Shown here piece by piece: positions 1-12,062 of a DNA stretch of 64,000 nucleotides. The translations under genes were made by a program, and so were the position numbers. Origin of the DNA: Zygnema cylindricum (lineage: Eukaryota; Streptophyta; Zygnematophyceae; Zygnematales; Zygnemataceae); the NCBI GenBank assembly GCA_037447655.1, contig JBBHKE010001764.1:62001-126000 (forward strand). The letters are read 5' to 3'. The notes beneath the pieces were generated by a model, which was not told the DNA's origin, made no database searches, and saw only the letters and a program-made list of their open reading frames with translations. Every line of letters starts with the position of its first letter. Position 1 is the first letter of the stretch.

Positions 1-1662
1 TGTGGTCCACACTCAAATCGTAACCGTTAGTTCAGTTTAAATCGACGTCTTGTATTTATTCTTCACACTTATTTTCCCAGATGTCCGGTATTCCTTTTCG
101 TCGGTCTGATGCGCCGGTTTAACTTCGTTTGATGTGTTACATGTGTCAAGATTCAATTCGCTTTTTCTATATTGTCCCTCATACAGACGCGTGTCTATCA
201 GGCGGTACACTACACTCCAGAGTTACTCATCTACTGTCACACTATATAAGGTAAGTATTACAACTTCAAAGACCCAAAAATATTCTAAGTTATAAACCTC
301 CCCTCACTGCCTTATCTACTGAGGATAAAACTTTGAAACCAACAGTAATGGGATATTTTAAGAGGTTAGAAATCCTATTACATTCGCACTTATGAAAAGT
401 TTTTAAAATTTTCCGACGACGAGAAAAGATACACGGTTGTTTCTTTTTTTCCGCTTACATCTTATACCGATTTTTTTGTTGTAAGGGTCTAGAGGTTGCC
501 ATGTCATTTCACGTAAAGATGAAAAAATTGTGAAGGCGCAACTATAACTCGCACCTCTCTCACCTTCATCGTCTTGCCTCTCCTTTACCCCAAACTTCTG
601 TACTTTGCGACACTAGTGGAGGTAGGCACTGATGAGGGCAACCGCATGTACGCGAACCAAGTCACGCCAAGAATAATCCGACAAACGCGCCCAAAAAAAA
701 ATGTTTTTTTTTATTTTGCATGGGTTTGAAGAACTATATGTCAATTAATGGCAACTAGTCAGGAAAGGCAAACGCAAAAGCATCTTGTTCAGCCACGGCT
801 TAAAGGTTGTATGTCTACTATGTCACGCAAAGATATGCGACGTACTTAAACGTTTAAAAAAATAAAATGTATCTTGCGAAGTTCTAAAAAGTAAAAAAAA
901 ACAAAGTGCGTCAAGATAAATTGTAGACGTTGATAGTCGTCACAAGGATTGTTGACGTATGCAATTTTCACAACCTTTAGTAATAATTTTGTCGTTACAC
1001 ATTAGGAAACGTGAAAACAGTGTATGTACAATCTTTATTATAATACAAAGTATGTCTAATAAGTTACAATTCTGCGTGGCCGTACCCTTCTCCAAATTGT
1101 TTTTTGCGCAAATATCGCTAGATTTAGCATATAGTTAATTCAAAGTTTTGTATCGACTATAAAGTTATCGTGATAAATCGATACCATTAGTTATCGAGTA
1201 TCAAACGGTGAGGGGTCATGATATACCGTTGCGAGACGAACAAATTCGTTATCAACGATAAATAGAAAAAATGTAGTTCGCTATATAATAATACTTTATA
1301 ATACATTGGATTATATTATTGAACGTAAATAGCGTGGCATCTCACGTATGGCAATTAGTTTCGTACTCTTTATAACGGGAGTGTGAGACGAACAACGCAA
1401 CACATTAATGTGACAAAACAAATTTAAATCAATAGTTGATTGTAGTAAAAGTATAGTACAAAAATTAAGGAATAGTCTCAATTTTTTCTCAAAATCGGGG
1501 GGGGGAAGGGGTTGGCGACGCGTCCGTGGAAAAAATCGTATAACTGTAATGAATATACTGTACAATTATCGCCGATAATTATTAGGGCTGGTATTATCGC
1601 GATGAAAAACTGATATTATTAATTTTTGTATCGCAATAACACTGATATCGATATACCGTGCC
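1..1662. other. Intergenic DNA, no gene recognised
   Basis: AT-rich sequence with no convincing coding region on either strand. From about 1110 to 1650 short motifs around TATCGATA and TTATCG recur, and a G-run sits near 1498-1505. The longest open frame here (1311-1565, minus) has no recognisable domain and biased composition. It could be old, unrecognisable repeat sequence. Confidence 0.5.
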
Positions 1663-3885
1663 TGTTGTAATTTATAAATTTTTATTACAGTAAATATGGG
1701 TAAAAATAACTTAGAATATTTTCTAAGTAGTCTACTGTAATACTTACCTTAATAAGCGTTACAGTAGCAAATAGTATAGTAGAGTGTATTGTACTTTTAC
1801 AAGGACACGTGTCGGCAAAAAAATGTATGCAAGTTTTTCGGAGTGGCGTCGACAGTCAGCCACACGCGTCACGCAGTTGACGATTTGATTCACAAGATCG
1901 GACAAACGGGATTTGAACCAAGTATTCCGGAAATATATGGTACAGTTCGACGGTACCATCGTCGATTGAATTTGTTCCAACGTACGCGATTCACCTGGGA
2001 CCACAAGCGTGATTCACGAGGGACCACAAGCGTGATTCACGTGGGATCACAATTGACGAAGCACTTAGGTGCTTCGTACTACACGACCACATTCGGTTGG
2101 ACTTTAACAACTACCGCTGACTAAGCATTGAAACTCTGTTTGCTCCTTTGCCCGTAGAAATCGCAGATCCAAAAGAAGCTTATCTAGATAGTGCCGACTC
2201 CAAGTTGATATAAACCCAAATGACTGACCCCTTGACAATCACAAACCCATTATAGCTTCACCCCTGTGAAATAAGACTTTCTATGCGCTTATTTCCACCA
2301 CAGAATGCAAAGCTAGAATATGAGTTCTAGACACATTCACCCACTTTGACTTTCCCTTAGAAATGAAACCACCCTGGCAGGCAAAAACTCTGACCGACTA
2401 TACCCCGGTATAGCCTGGACTCCCCTGAGTTTGCAACAAAAAAAATCACTGAAAATGGTCAAGTAAATTGATAGATATGAATGGTCAAAGATGATGTTTT
2501 TGTATAAGTGCTCTCTCGGAGAGAGGCATCTACCTACTAAATTTTTCTAAGTCATAGCTCTCTCTAAAACTCTATCTACTGACGTACGGCACCAATCAAA
2601 TTAGTGTGTTGTACAGAAAAGTACAGGTGCCGGTGTACTTTCTGTACGGCCATCGTACGACATGGCCTAAATGTCGACAGATGTCATCTCCTGATTCGTT
2701 CACGTAATCCCCGGAGATGCCGCAATCCAATATCATTTTTCCACGTGTCATCCTATGTGGCGATGACCGCAAACCGCCGAAATGTTCTTCCGCGATCTCG
2801 GCATCCTTTCTAGCCGTCCGATCGAAACCAGGTTTTGATCGTAGCCGTCATAAATACGAGCGCGGTATTTGTTTCGTGTTCGAAACAAATGCGAAGTATC
2901 CGTTTCATATAGTACATTAAAATCGCACAAAAAATATATCTATGCATTACGCATCTATATCCCGTTAAATGAACTAGCCTACGTGTAACATATTAAATAT
3001 TTATCAAACCTCATATATCTTATCATTAATCCTAGACATTATGTAACATATCCTATCATTGTAGGTTAAGGCTACCGGCTAAATTGACGGACGGCAGGTA
3101 CCCGGATCAAATCCCGGGTCCGTCAAATATTTTAGGTAACTCTATCGAGATTTGCCTTATTTTCCTCTTTGGACAGCCTAGGCAGCCATGGATCTAACTC
3201 CTCCTTAAGTCTTCAGTGATTGCAACAAGTGTGGGGACTTGAGTGAAGAGTTAGGGGCAAGCTGTCATTGTTTTGGCTTTTATTTTACAATCTCTAGACC
3301 TATAAAATACTTCAATTTCAACAAGCATTTGGAATATTTTGTGTATGGTTGGAACGTTTTGTGTACTGTTCAATATCTGTAAATATCTGAATAACATTTA
3401 TTTTTAGTTTAGTGTAATAAAAATAATGTTCCATTAATAAAGTTTTTATAAAATTATAATAAGGGTTTTGAGGTACAATGACTTACAGGTAGGATACTTT
3501 GTCGTTAGTCATGATAATAACCGTAGTAACGGTTAAGCAAATTAGTGTTGATCAGTAGATACACGCTGTGAGTATATAACTTAGGACTTAGCCAATTTTG
3601 TAGTATTGAGTTTTGGGAATATTATTTTCTAAGGGCAGTTTTTAGGAAACTTCCAAACATCATATCTTATGGTTTACTACGTCATTTGGGCTCAAATTTC
3701 GGGAATCGTCAGTTTACTATATTTTGTATTTTGTAATTTTGAGGCATATTGGCTTTCTGAGTCATATTTTGTGTCAGTTCAAAGTTGGCTGTTTAGTAGG
3801 TATTTTGATAGTTTCTGTTGTTTTTTATGTCTTCTTCCACTACTATCGCTGGTTCTCCTCCTGCAACGGTGGTTGTAGAACAACA
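1663..3885 (+). repeat. 5' LTR of element A (split by solo LTR H)
   Basis: Starts TGTTGTAATT at 1663. The first roughly 400 bp match the 3' LTR at 14271-14661. The middle (2129-3323) is a foreign solo LTR in reverse orientation. I end the LTR at the CA of 3884-3885, just before the primer-binding site; this is by analogy with element E, whose ends are fixed by equal-length LTRs. Without the insert and its duplicated target the LTR is about 1.02 kb. The gag ATG at 3826 lies inside it. Confidence 0.75.
2129..3323 (-). mobile_element. Solo LTR H (copia, D/F/I lineage)
   Basis: Read on the minus strand it starts TGTTGAAATTGAAG and ends GAGTTTCA, like the LTRs of elements I and F and the solo LTR at 40336-41431. 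It is bounded by a perfect 5-bp target duplication AGCAT (2124-2128 and 3324-3328). No internal region remains, so it is a solo LTR left by LTR-LTR recombination. It carries the tRNA-like hairpin at about 3061-3126. Confidence 0.9.
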
Positions 3886-5810
3886 GATTATGGGCCTTTC
3901 GTCAATAATTCCTATCTTCAATGGCCAAAAGTATGCTTACAACGCGGCGACAGTTGAATCGTCGTTTGAAACTGCTGACTTATTGGGGGTCTTGGATGGC
4001 TCCCTTGATGAAACAGATCCAACTTGGGCGAAAAAGAATTCAATGGCAAGGAACAATCTAATTCTTTGTTTTTCAAAGAAGTTGGTCATGTTTTGACTGA
4101 AAATAAAGCAAGCGAGGGAGATTTGGACATCACTGAAATCCGCTTTTGAGAAAGCCAATGTTCGAAGGAGCTCTTGGTGGCTGGAAAAATTTGGGGATAC
4201 AAATACTCGGGGGGTACTATGGTCGAGTATTATGACAATTTTCGTGCACTCATTGATGCTCACTCTTCTGCTGGGGGGTCATTTTGTGAGTTTCAACAGG
4301 CAGCTTTGCTTATTAGAGGTCTCCCTAGTAGCATGAAGGGTGTGTCTGTTCAGTTAAAAAGTCATGATAAAGATAGCTGGTCATTTCAGTTAGCATATAA
4401 TCTTATATTGGAGGAAGAGACTAATACTAAAATCCTTGAAGGAGAACGAAAGGTTGAAGTTTTTTCCACAGACTTTGACAAAAGAAATCAGATTAATTAG
4501 AACAAGAGTCAGTTTAACCAGAATCAGAATCAGTTTAATCAGTATTCACAAACAGAATAGGCCATCTTCTACTACTTGCTTTTATTGTTCTGAGAACTCT
4601 CATGGATACATGTACTGTCCTAAGCTGAAAAAGGCTAATGAGACAAGTTTAAATAGGCCAGGTTGGGAGCAAAGCCAATATCACAAAGGCTTCTCTGGAA
4701 ATCCTACCCGTGGAAATGCTCTTTTTTCAGCTTCTACAACTGATCCAGATGGGTCTTTAAGCTTCAATGAGACAGAGGATGCAGAATTATTTGCTATGGC
4801 GACAGCCATGGATGGTCCTAAGGATGCACGATGGATTATGGACACGGGAGCGTCTGCCCAAATGTGTTTGAACAAGGCGGCTTTTACGAATCTTCAAACA
4901 ACAAACATCTCCAAAAAATATTTACTATGCTTGTGGCATGAGTGTTCAAACCTTAGCTCAGGGTGATGTATCTTTGATGGTAGATGTGGGGGGAAAGTCC
5001 GTAGAAAGAACCCTTCACAATGTTTTGTTTGTTCCAGACTTTAAAATAAAATATTTTTTCTACATCATTAGTGGAGAGCAAAGGCTTTAAAGTCATTCTA
5101 AAAGGAGGTAGACATGTTGTTAGCAAGAAAGGGAAAGTAGCAGTAACAATCACTAGAGATCCTAGCAAAATGTACCGCATGGACATGGATGAATATAAAG
5201 AAAATGATGTTCTCTACTCCAGCGTCCAATCTCATAATGAGTTGTGGCATAAAAGATTAAGACATATGAATTATGATAGCCTTAAGAAAATGGTGAATTC
5301 GGGAAAAGTTGGAGTTTCTCTCAGTTCCCATCCTATATAATCATGTGATGGTTGTTCATTTGGCAAGATCCACAAATTGCCATTTCCACAGGAAATAGAC
5401 CACATATCGGAGAAAGTTCTGCAGCTAATACATTTTGATGTTCTCGGTCCTTCACAAGTGGATTCGACTGGAGGCGTCCACTATATGGTTACATTTACAT
5501 ATGACTACTCGAGATATACCAAAGTCAACTTCATGCAACATAAAAGTGAAGTGTTTACTAACTTCAAACACCACAAAGCGTGGGCGGAAAAGCTTCATGG
5601 AGTTCCAATCTTGGCGTTGAGATTGGACAATGGGGGAGAATATACATCAAAAGAATTCGAAGAGTTTCTCCTTCACGAAGGTATCAGTCACAATCTTACA
5701 GTTCCATATACACCGGAAGAGAATGGTGTTTCTGGGAGATTAAATAGGACAGTGATAGAAAGTGCTCGGTCAATGCTTGCAGATAAAAGGCTATATTTGA
5801 AATTTTGGGC
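3826..5810 (+). pseudogene. Element A gag-protease-integrase remnant
   Basis: Gag would start at ATG 3826 inside the 5' LTR and is read in several frames with stops. A gag zinc knuckle of CX2CX4HX4C form (CFYCSENSHGYMYC) lies near 4577-4620. The retropepsin active-site stretch WIMDTGASAQMC starts near 4831. The integrase zinc-finger start LWHKRLRHMNYD is near 5242, and the core motif LDNGGEY is near 5623. A stop follows the zinc-finger histidines at 5338. Coding then runs into element E at 5816 within the integrase region that normally reads KFWAEA. Non-functional copia polyprotein. Confidence 0.9.
3886..3897 (+). promoter_or_regulatory. Half-tRNA-Met primer-binding site, element A
   Basis: GATTATGGGCCT directly follows the inferred LTR end (AACAACA). 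It differs at two of 12 positions from GGTTATGGGCCC, the complement of the anticodon arm of plant initiator tRNA-Met. It lies in the gag frame and encodes I-M-G. Confidence 0.7.
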
Positions 5811-5815
5811 TGCAG

Positions 5816-6828
5816 TGTTGTTTTGGAAACCTTGAGTTCTCTCTATATCTTGCTGCCATGCTGCGCTAAGTCTGACATCGCAGCTAGAAACCTTGAGCAC
5901 TCTACACTTGTTGCTGTGCTACTATGCTGCTCTGATCTGACATCGCAGCTGCGCTGCATTAATATCACAGCTGCGTTGACAGATCATAGCAGTCATAGCA
6001 GTCATAGCAGTCGTAGCAGTCGTAGCAGAGTCATAGCTGCTATAGCAGTCTCCGCAAGAAAGGTGTTCTGAATATGAGTCAGTTTGTGTGAAGATAAATT
6101 GACGAGGACATGATTTAGTGAGTATGTAAACTCGAAAGGGAGTGTATAGATTTGGTGCACTCCAGGCACACGTGAAGGTCCGTGAGAAAGTCAAGTTTGG
6201 TTGTTCTAGAAGAAAAGGTACAGTTACATTTGAGGACAAAAGTTACACGTGGAGGTTCATCTTCGCTGATGAAAGAATACGTGGAAAGCGGACGGAGTCT
6301 GCCGTCATTTTTGGAAGAGAAGTATTGACTGTATTGTCATTTCAGCGGACAAACTTTAACCGCGTACTATTTCATTTCTAGCTGCTGTCTGATTGGTGGA
6401 AATAATTATGTGCATTCGACGGTGGGATTTTGTTAATGAAGAGTAGTGTAATAATTGACCACGCTAGTTGTAGTACGGTGTGATCAACTGTAGGCTCACT
6501 TGTATATATAGGACTTAGATAACTTTAGGAAAAGTAGGATTGTTGTGTAGGAAAAACTGCGAAGCAGTTTTTGGGCGTGTTTGAATTATAAGATCATTGT
6601 GATCTTTTGGCAGAACTTTGTGAAATTCTGCATGTGGTTTTTTCGGTGTATATTTTATATTGTGGCAAATTTGCAGACCTAGGGTGTGTCTGGTTTGCTT
6701 TAGACTTCATTGTGAAGTTGGTTGTTTGTGGGATTTCGTGAGAGTTTCCTTTTTGCACAATTGATTATCATGGCAACTGCCGGTGCTTCTTCATCTTCTT
6801 CAGTGGCACCAGCTGCCTCAAATCAACA
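5816..6828 (+). repeat. 5' LTR of element E
   Basis: TGTTGTTTTGG at the start, AAATCAACA at the end, 1013 bp. It holds a 9-bp tandem array of TCATAGCAG-type units at about 5983-6053, a TATA box at 6503-6510, and the gag ATG at 6770. The LTR therefore encodes about the first 19 codons of Gag. Confidence 0.93.
6503..6510 (+). promoter_or_regulatory. TATA box in 5' LTR of element E
   Basis: TATATATA, preserved in the 3' LTR at 11732-11739, about 260 bp upstream of the gag ATG. Position and conservation fit the core promoter of the element. Confidence 0.55.
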
Positions 6829-6840
6829 AGTCACGGGCCC
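6829..6840 (+). promoter_or_regulatory. Half-tRNA-Met primer-binding site, element E
   Basis: AGTCACGGGCCC immediately follows the experimentally unambiguous LTR end (both LTRs 1013 bp). It keeps 9 of 12 bases of GGTTATGGGCCC, the initiator tRNA-Met anticodon-arm complement. No acceptor-end site of TGGTATCAGAGC type is present near the LTR. Confidence 0.65.
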
Positions 6841-9285
6841 TCCCTCACGGATCTCGGTGTTTAATGGGCAAAAGTATCTTCATTGGGCGGATTTGACTAA
6901 GTCTTATTTGAAACAAGTGAAATTATATGATGTGATTTCTGGTATTCTTCTAGATACGGATCCGGAGTTTGGAAAGAAAAATGAAGATGCATTGCATGTG
7001 TTGAAGTTACTTCTGTCAGAAGATCTTAACATGACATATATCAATATCTCTACGGCATCTGAAATATGGAAGGCCTTGAGTGAATCTTATGTCTTAGCTA
7101 GTGAGCAGAATGAGGTTGTTCTGCTGGAAAAATTTGGGACTATAAATATACTGGGGGTGACATGAACTCATATTGTAATGGCTTGAAACTTCTATTATCG
7201 GAGAATGCATGTTCCGGGGGGAGTTTTCCTCCTTATCATCAAGCTATGATTCTAATGAGAGGGCTTCCTACTGAATATAGAGGAGTAACGGAGCAGCTAA
7301 GACGGTTAGAGAAGAGTAAATGGAATATACCAGTAGCTCAGGCTTATATCCTAGACAAAGAGGCAACTCAGATAGCATTAAATGGTGGTCAATCAGTGGT
7401 TGCTTACAATGCACAGACATATAAGCCGGCTGGTTTTTCTGGAAACAGAAACTTTACCCCCAATCCGAATTATAGGCAATATGATAGGTGTGTCTATTGC
7501 TTTGGTCAAGGTCATGTTTTCTGGCTGTGTCCGACATTTATAAAAACATGTGAAACAGGAATTTATCGTGCGGGATGGAGGGTACGATCGGAGGATTCAC
7601 AACCAAAATTTCCGACATCAAAACTGCAGATTAAAAATGCGGCGTTGCTTACATTTGATGAGACGACAGAAGATGAACGACCGGAAGGAAATGAAGATGT
7701 GGTCAAATTTCCGCAATCGGATGATGACGAGTTCTTTGCTCTTGCAAAAGATCTCATGGAGGAACCTCGAGAGAACGGATGGATTATGGACTCCGGATGC
7801 TCCTCCCACATGTGCGACAACCAGACTTACTTCAAAACGCTTACTCCAATTCCCACTCGTCGGATTTATTCCGCGGATGACAGCGGTGTGGAGACTACGG
7901 CAAAGCGAAGCGTGGAGTTAGCATGTGACATCAATGGTCAGATTGTAAAGAGAACCTTGCATGATGTTCTCTATATCCCAAAGTTTACAAAAAATATTTT
8001 TTCCACTTCGGTAGCAGAAATGAAAGGTTTTGAAATTTTACAATAGAATGGGATAAAGGTAGTAAGCAAAGATGGGAAGTAGCTTTGGTAGGTACTAGAG
8101 GCCCAAACTTGTTGTACCGGATGGACTTGGCTAATGAAATTGACTTTGCATACTCTAGTGTCCTTCCGGAAAATGTTTTGTGGCATAAGAGGCTCGGTCA
8201 TGTTCATCATGAAAGGCTTGATAAAATGGTAAAGCAAAATATGATAGATGGGGTTAAATTAGGACAAACAGATTCCCATGTATGTGATGGATGTGCTTTG
8301 GGAAAACTTCATAAGTTGCCACTACCTCAGATAGCGGATAACCGGGCAACGGATTTGCTGCAAATTATTCATTCGGATGTGTGGGGGCCAACAAAAGTTC
8401 CTTCACTCAGTGGCAACCGGTTTTTGGTCACTTTTACGGATGACTTCTCAAGATATAGCAAGGTTTACTTTATGAAAGAAAAGAGTGAAGTGCTCACTCA
8501 CTTCAAGCATTTTCGAGTATGGGCCGAAAAACTTCATGGGAAACCGATCCTTTCCCTTCGGTCCGACAACGGAGGGGAATATATTTCTCATACATTCTCT
8601 GAATATTTAAAACACAATGGCATTTCTCGGCAATTTACAGTTCCTTATACTCTGGAACAAAATGGAGTATCCGAAAGACTCAACGGAACTCTAACAGAAA
8701 GTGCAAAATCTATGTCACTAGATAAAGGAATAGATTTCAAATTTTGGGGTGAAGCTTTCTCGTGTGCGTCGTATATTAGAAATAGAATAGAGACTAGAGC
8801 AGTAAAAGGGAAAACACCATATGAAGTGTGGACCGGAAGAAAACCGAATGCTAGTCACTTCCGAGTTTTTGGGAGTAAATGTTTTATTTTGGATAATCTC
8901 CCTATTTCTAAGCTTAGTCCAAATCGATTCCAGGAATTTTTATGGGTTATGATGATGAATCCGTGGGCTATGGAGTATTTAATAGGGATAGGAATATTCT
9001 CCAGATTGCTAGAAATATTCAGGTTAAAGAAAAGAGCAGATCGGTAGATGTTTTTGGTATGACAGATTTTGAAAAAGATTTCAAAATCAAAGAATATGTT
9101 ATTTTTGAAAGTGTTCCTCTCGCTTCTTCTAGTCCCACTTTGGACCCTCCGGCTGGTCCCCTTGTGGAGAATCCTCCTCCTCCTCCACCACCTCCTCCAC
9201 CACCTCCTCCTCGGCGGCAACCTACAGATCTAACAATTCCAGCCTCAGATTTTCCGGGGGGAAAAAGGCAAAGCAGCAGGCTGCG

Positions 9286-9431
9286 ACACTGCGAAGCTGC
9301 GCTATTTTCTGTCGGTTCAGAGGATCTGACTGAAAACTGCGACGCTGCGAAACTGCGAAGTTGCGATGCTGCGAAGCTGCAAAGCTGCGACAGTGCGAAA
9401 TTGCGAAGCTGCAAAACTGCTCTATTATCTG
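9286..9431 (+). repeat. CTGCGAARC-type short repeat inside element E pol
   Basis: Repeats of about 8-10 bp around GCTGCGAA give an in-frame peptide repeat of the form D-A-A-K-L-R-S-C in the poorly conserved linker between integrase and reverse transcriptase. The same CTGCG-rich vocabulary occurs in the LTRs of E, C and the gypsy element. Confidence 0.8.
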
Positions 9432-11030
9432 CCAGCATGATGGAACCGGTCACAATACAGGAAGCCTTTTCAGCTCCGGAAAAAGATCAATGGATCGCAA
9501 CGGCTAACGATGAAATGCGATCCATAATGGAGGCTCAAACTTGGGAGCTTGTGGAGCTTCCACCAGACCGAAAAGCCATCGGCTGTAAGTGGGTCTTTAA
9601 AGTAAAGTTGAATCCAGATAACTCTATTTAAAGATATAAGGCTAGGCTTGTTGGTAAAGGGCTATAGTCAAAAGGAGGGAATTGACTATAAAGAGACTTT
9701 CTCCTCGGTTGTCCGATTTCCAACTGTTAGAATTTTCTTATCCTTAGCGGCCATTGAGAATATGGAACTACATCAAATGGATGTTAAGACAACTTTCTTG
9801 CATGGAGATATAGAGGAAATAATTTATATGAAGCAGCCTGAAAGGTATGAAGAGACTGGAAAAGAAAATCTGGTCTGTAAACTGTTGAAATCCTTGTATG
9901 GTTTGAAGCAGGCTCCACGTCAGTGGAACCTAAATCTAGATGAGTTTCTTACCAGTCTAGGATTCATTAGGATTAGCTCAGATCACTCAGTCTATGTTAT
10001 GGAAGGGAAAGATGGGATTATGTACATTGCGGTATAGGTAGATGATTTGCTGTTGTTAAGCAAGTCATTAAATGAAATTAACAAAATAAAAGCAACCTTG
10101 AATTCAAGATTTAAGATGAAAGACTTAGGTGAGGCAAAGTATATTCTTGGAATTCAAGTAGAAAGGGATAGAGATAGGAGAACAATCCATCTAACGCAGC
10201 GTGAAGCGATAGGAAATGTGCTTGAAAAGTTTGGCATGGCTGAGGCAAACGGAAGTGTCACTCCCATGGAATTTAAGCAGAAAGTGGAAGGCATGGAGAC
10301 CGATGGAGGAATCATTTTTGACGATACCTTGGAGTAAGGGGAGGCAGATTTTATGGCCACCATTCCATACCGACAGATTGTTGGTAGCCTAATTTACTTC
10401 ATGAACTGCACAAGGCCGGATATTGCAGCAGCAGTTGGCGCTTTGAGTCAAAGTTTGCAAAATCCAAGAAAAACAGATTGGGAGGCCGCAAAGAGGGTTC
10501 TTCGATACCTTGCAGGAACACGGAATCTTAGACTTGCTCTCGGTGGAGATGAAGTCAAAATTCAGACATGGAGCGATGCTAGCTATGGAGACATCCCAAG
10601 CCGCCGTTCCACCACTGGATTCATTTTGAAGATTGGAACTGGAACATTCTGCTGGAGCAGCAAGCTTCAAAAGGTAACAGCTCAGTCTACAATGGAGGCT
10701 GAATATATGGCAGCAAGCTCAGTTGTCAAGGAGTTACTATGGGTGAAGTCGCTCCTCGAAGAACTTCATTTTATGCAATCCGGACCTCAAATAGTGTGGT
10801 GTGACAACCAAGCAGCTATTGCGATTGCATCCAACCCGAGTCATCACTTCAAAAGCAAGCACATTGACATCAAGCTGCATTTTGTAAGAGAGAAGGTGAT
10901 GAACAGAATTTTAAAGCTAAGTTATCTTCCGGATGAGAAGATGGTAGCACATATGATGACTAAGTCTTTACCTGCACCTAAGTTGAAGTTCTGTAGAGAG
11001 GAATCTGGACTCAGTGGCTGAGAGAGTTAA

Positions 11031-11044
11031 AAGGTTTAGGGGAG
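11031..11044 (+). promoter_or_regulatory. Polypurine tract of element E
   Basis: AAGGTTTAGGGGAG directly abuts the TG of the 3' LTR. This is the expected place for plus-strand priming. Related tracts ending GGGAG precede the 3' LTRs of A, D, F and G. Confidence 0.8.
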
Positions 11045-12057
11045 TGTTGTTTTGGAAACCTTGAGTTCTCTCTATATTTTGCTGCCATGCTGCGCTAAGT
11101 CTGACATCGCAGCTAGAAACCTTGAGCACTCTACACTTGTTGCTGTACTGCTATGCTGCTCTGATCTGACATCACAGCTGCGCTGCTCTAATATCACAGC
11201 TGCGTTGACAGATCATAGCAGTCATAGCAGTCATAGCAGTCGTAGCAGTCGTAGCAGAGTCATAGCTGCTATAGCAGTCTCCGCAAGAAAGGTGTTCTGA
11301 ATATGAGTCAATTTGTGTGAAGATAAATTGACGATGACATGATTTAGTGAGTATGTAAACTCGAAAGGGAGTACATAGATTTGGTGCACTCCAGGCACAC
11401 GTGTCGGTCTGTGAGAAAGTCAAGTTTGGTTGTTCTAGGAGAAAAGGTACAGTTACATTTGAGGACCAAAGTTACACGTGGAGGTTCATCTTCGGTGATG
11501 AAAGAATACGTGGAAAGCGGACAGAGTCCGCCGTCATTTTTGGAAGAGAAGTATTGACTGTACTGTCATTTCAGCGGACGAACTTTAACCGCGTACTATT
11601 TCATTTCTAGCTGATGTCTGATTGGTGGAAATAATTATGTGCATTCGACAGTGGGATTTTGTTAATGAAGAGTAGTGTACCAATTGACCACGCTAGTTGT
11701 AGTACGGTGTGATCAACCGTAAGCTCACTTGTATATATAGGACTTAGATTACTTTAGGAAAAGTAGGATTGTTGTGTAGGAAAAACTGCGAAACAGTTTT
11801 TGGGTGTGTTTGAATTATAAGATCATTGTGATCTTTTGGCAGAACTTTGTGAAATTCTGCATGTGGTTTCTTTGGTGTATATTTTATATTGTGGCAAATT
11901 TGCAGACCTAGGGTGTGTCTGGTTTGCTTGGGGCTTCATTGTGAAGTTGGTTGTTTGTGGGATTTCGTGAGAGCTTCCTCTTTGCACAATTGATTATCAT
12001 GGCTACTGCCGGTGCTTCTTCATCTTCTTCAGTGGCACCAGCTGCCTCAAATCAATA
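11045..12057 (+). repeat. 3' LTR of element E
   Basis: 1013 bp, the same length as the 5' LTR and only a few percent different by eye. It includes a copy of the gag ATG and the first codons (12000-12057). It ends ATCAATA, a CA to TA change at the very end. The TATA box is at 11732-11739. Confidence 0.93.
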
Positions 12058-12062
12058 TGAAG

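Larger units (their letters stand above)
6770..11021 (+). pseudogene. Element E gag-pol polyprotein, frameshifted
   Basis: Gag starts at 6770 inside the LTR with a Ser/Ala-rich N-terminus. A frameshift near 7130-7160 separates two gag parts. The zinc knuckle CVYCFGQGHVFWLC (CX2CX4HX4C) is near 7490, and the protease motif WIMDSGCSSHMC near 7780. Integrase follows: HHCC finger (LWHKRLGHVHHE; CDGCALGK) from 8178, catalytic regions HSDVWGP, RSDNGGEY and EQNGVSERLN up to about 8700. A linker (9100-9440) has a proline run and a repeat-derived insert. Reverse transcriptase starts near 9480; its VDDLLLL motif follows a stop at 10036. RNase H runs to 11021 (WSDASYGD, QSTMEAEY, CDNQAAIAIA). There are at least five frame breaks. 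Domain order is copia type. Confidence 0.92.
5816..12057 (+). mobile_element. Complete copia element E nested in A
   Basis: Two LTRs of exactly 1013 bp (5816-6828 and 11045-12057) enclose gag and pol. The flanks TGCAG (5811-5815) and TGAAG (12058-12062) are a 5-bp target duplication with one mismatch. The host sequence (element A integrase) resumes in register after it. The 5' LTR ends CA and the 3' LTR ends TA. Structure is complete, but several frameshifts and stops make the polyprotein non-functional. Confidence 0.93.

Noticed and set aside
1789-2124. Frame of 111 codons, with related frames at 14397, 33400 and 36847
   Set aside because: Lies inside LTR sequence; recurs only because the LTR recurs, and has no protein features.
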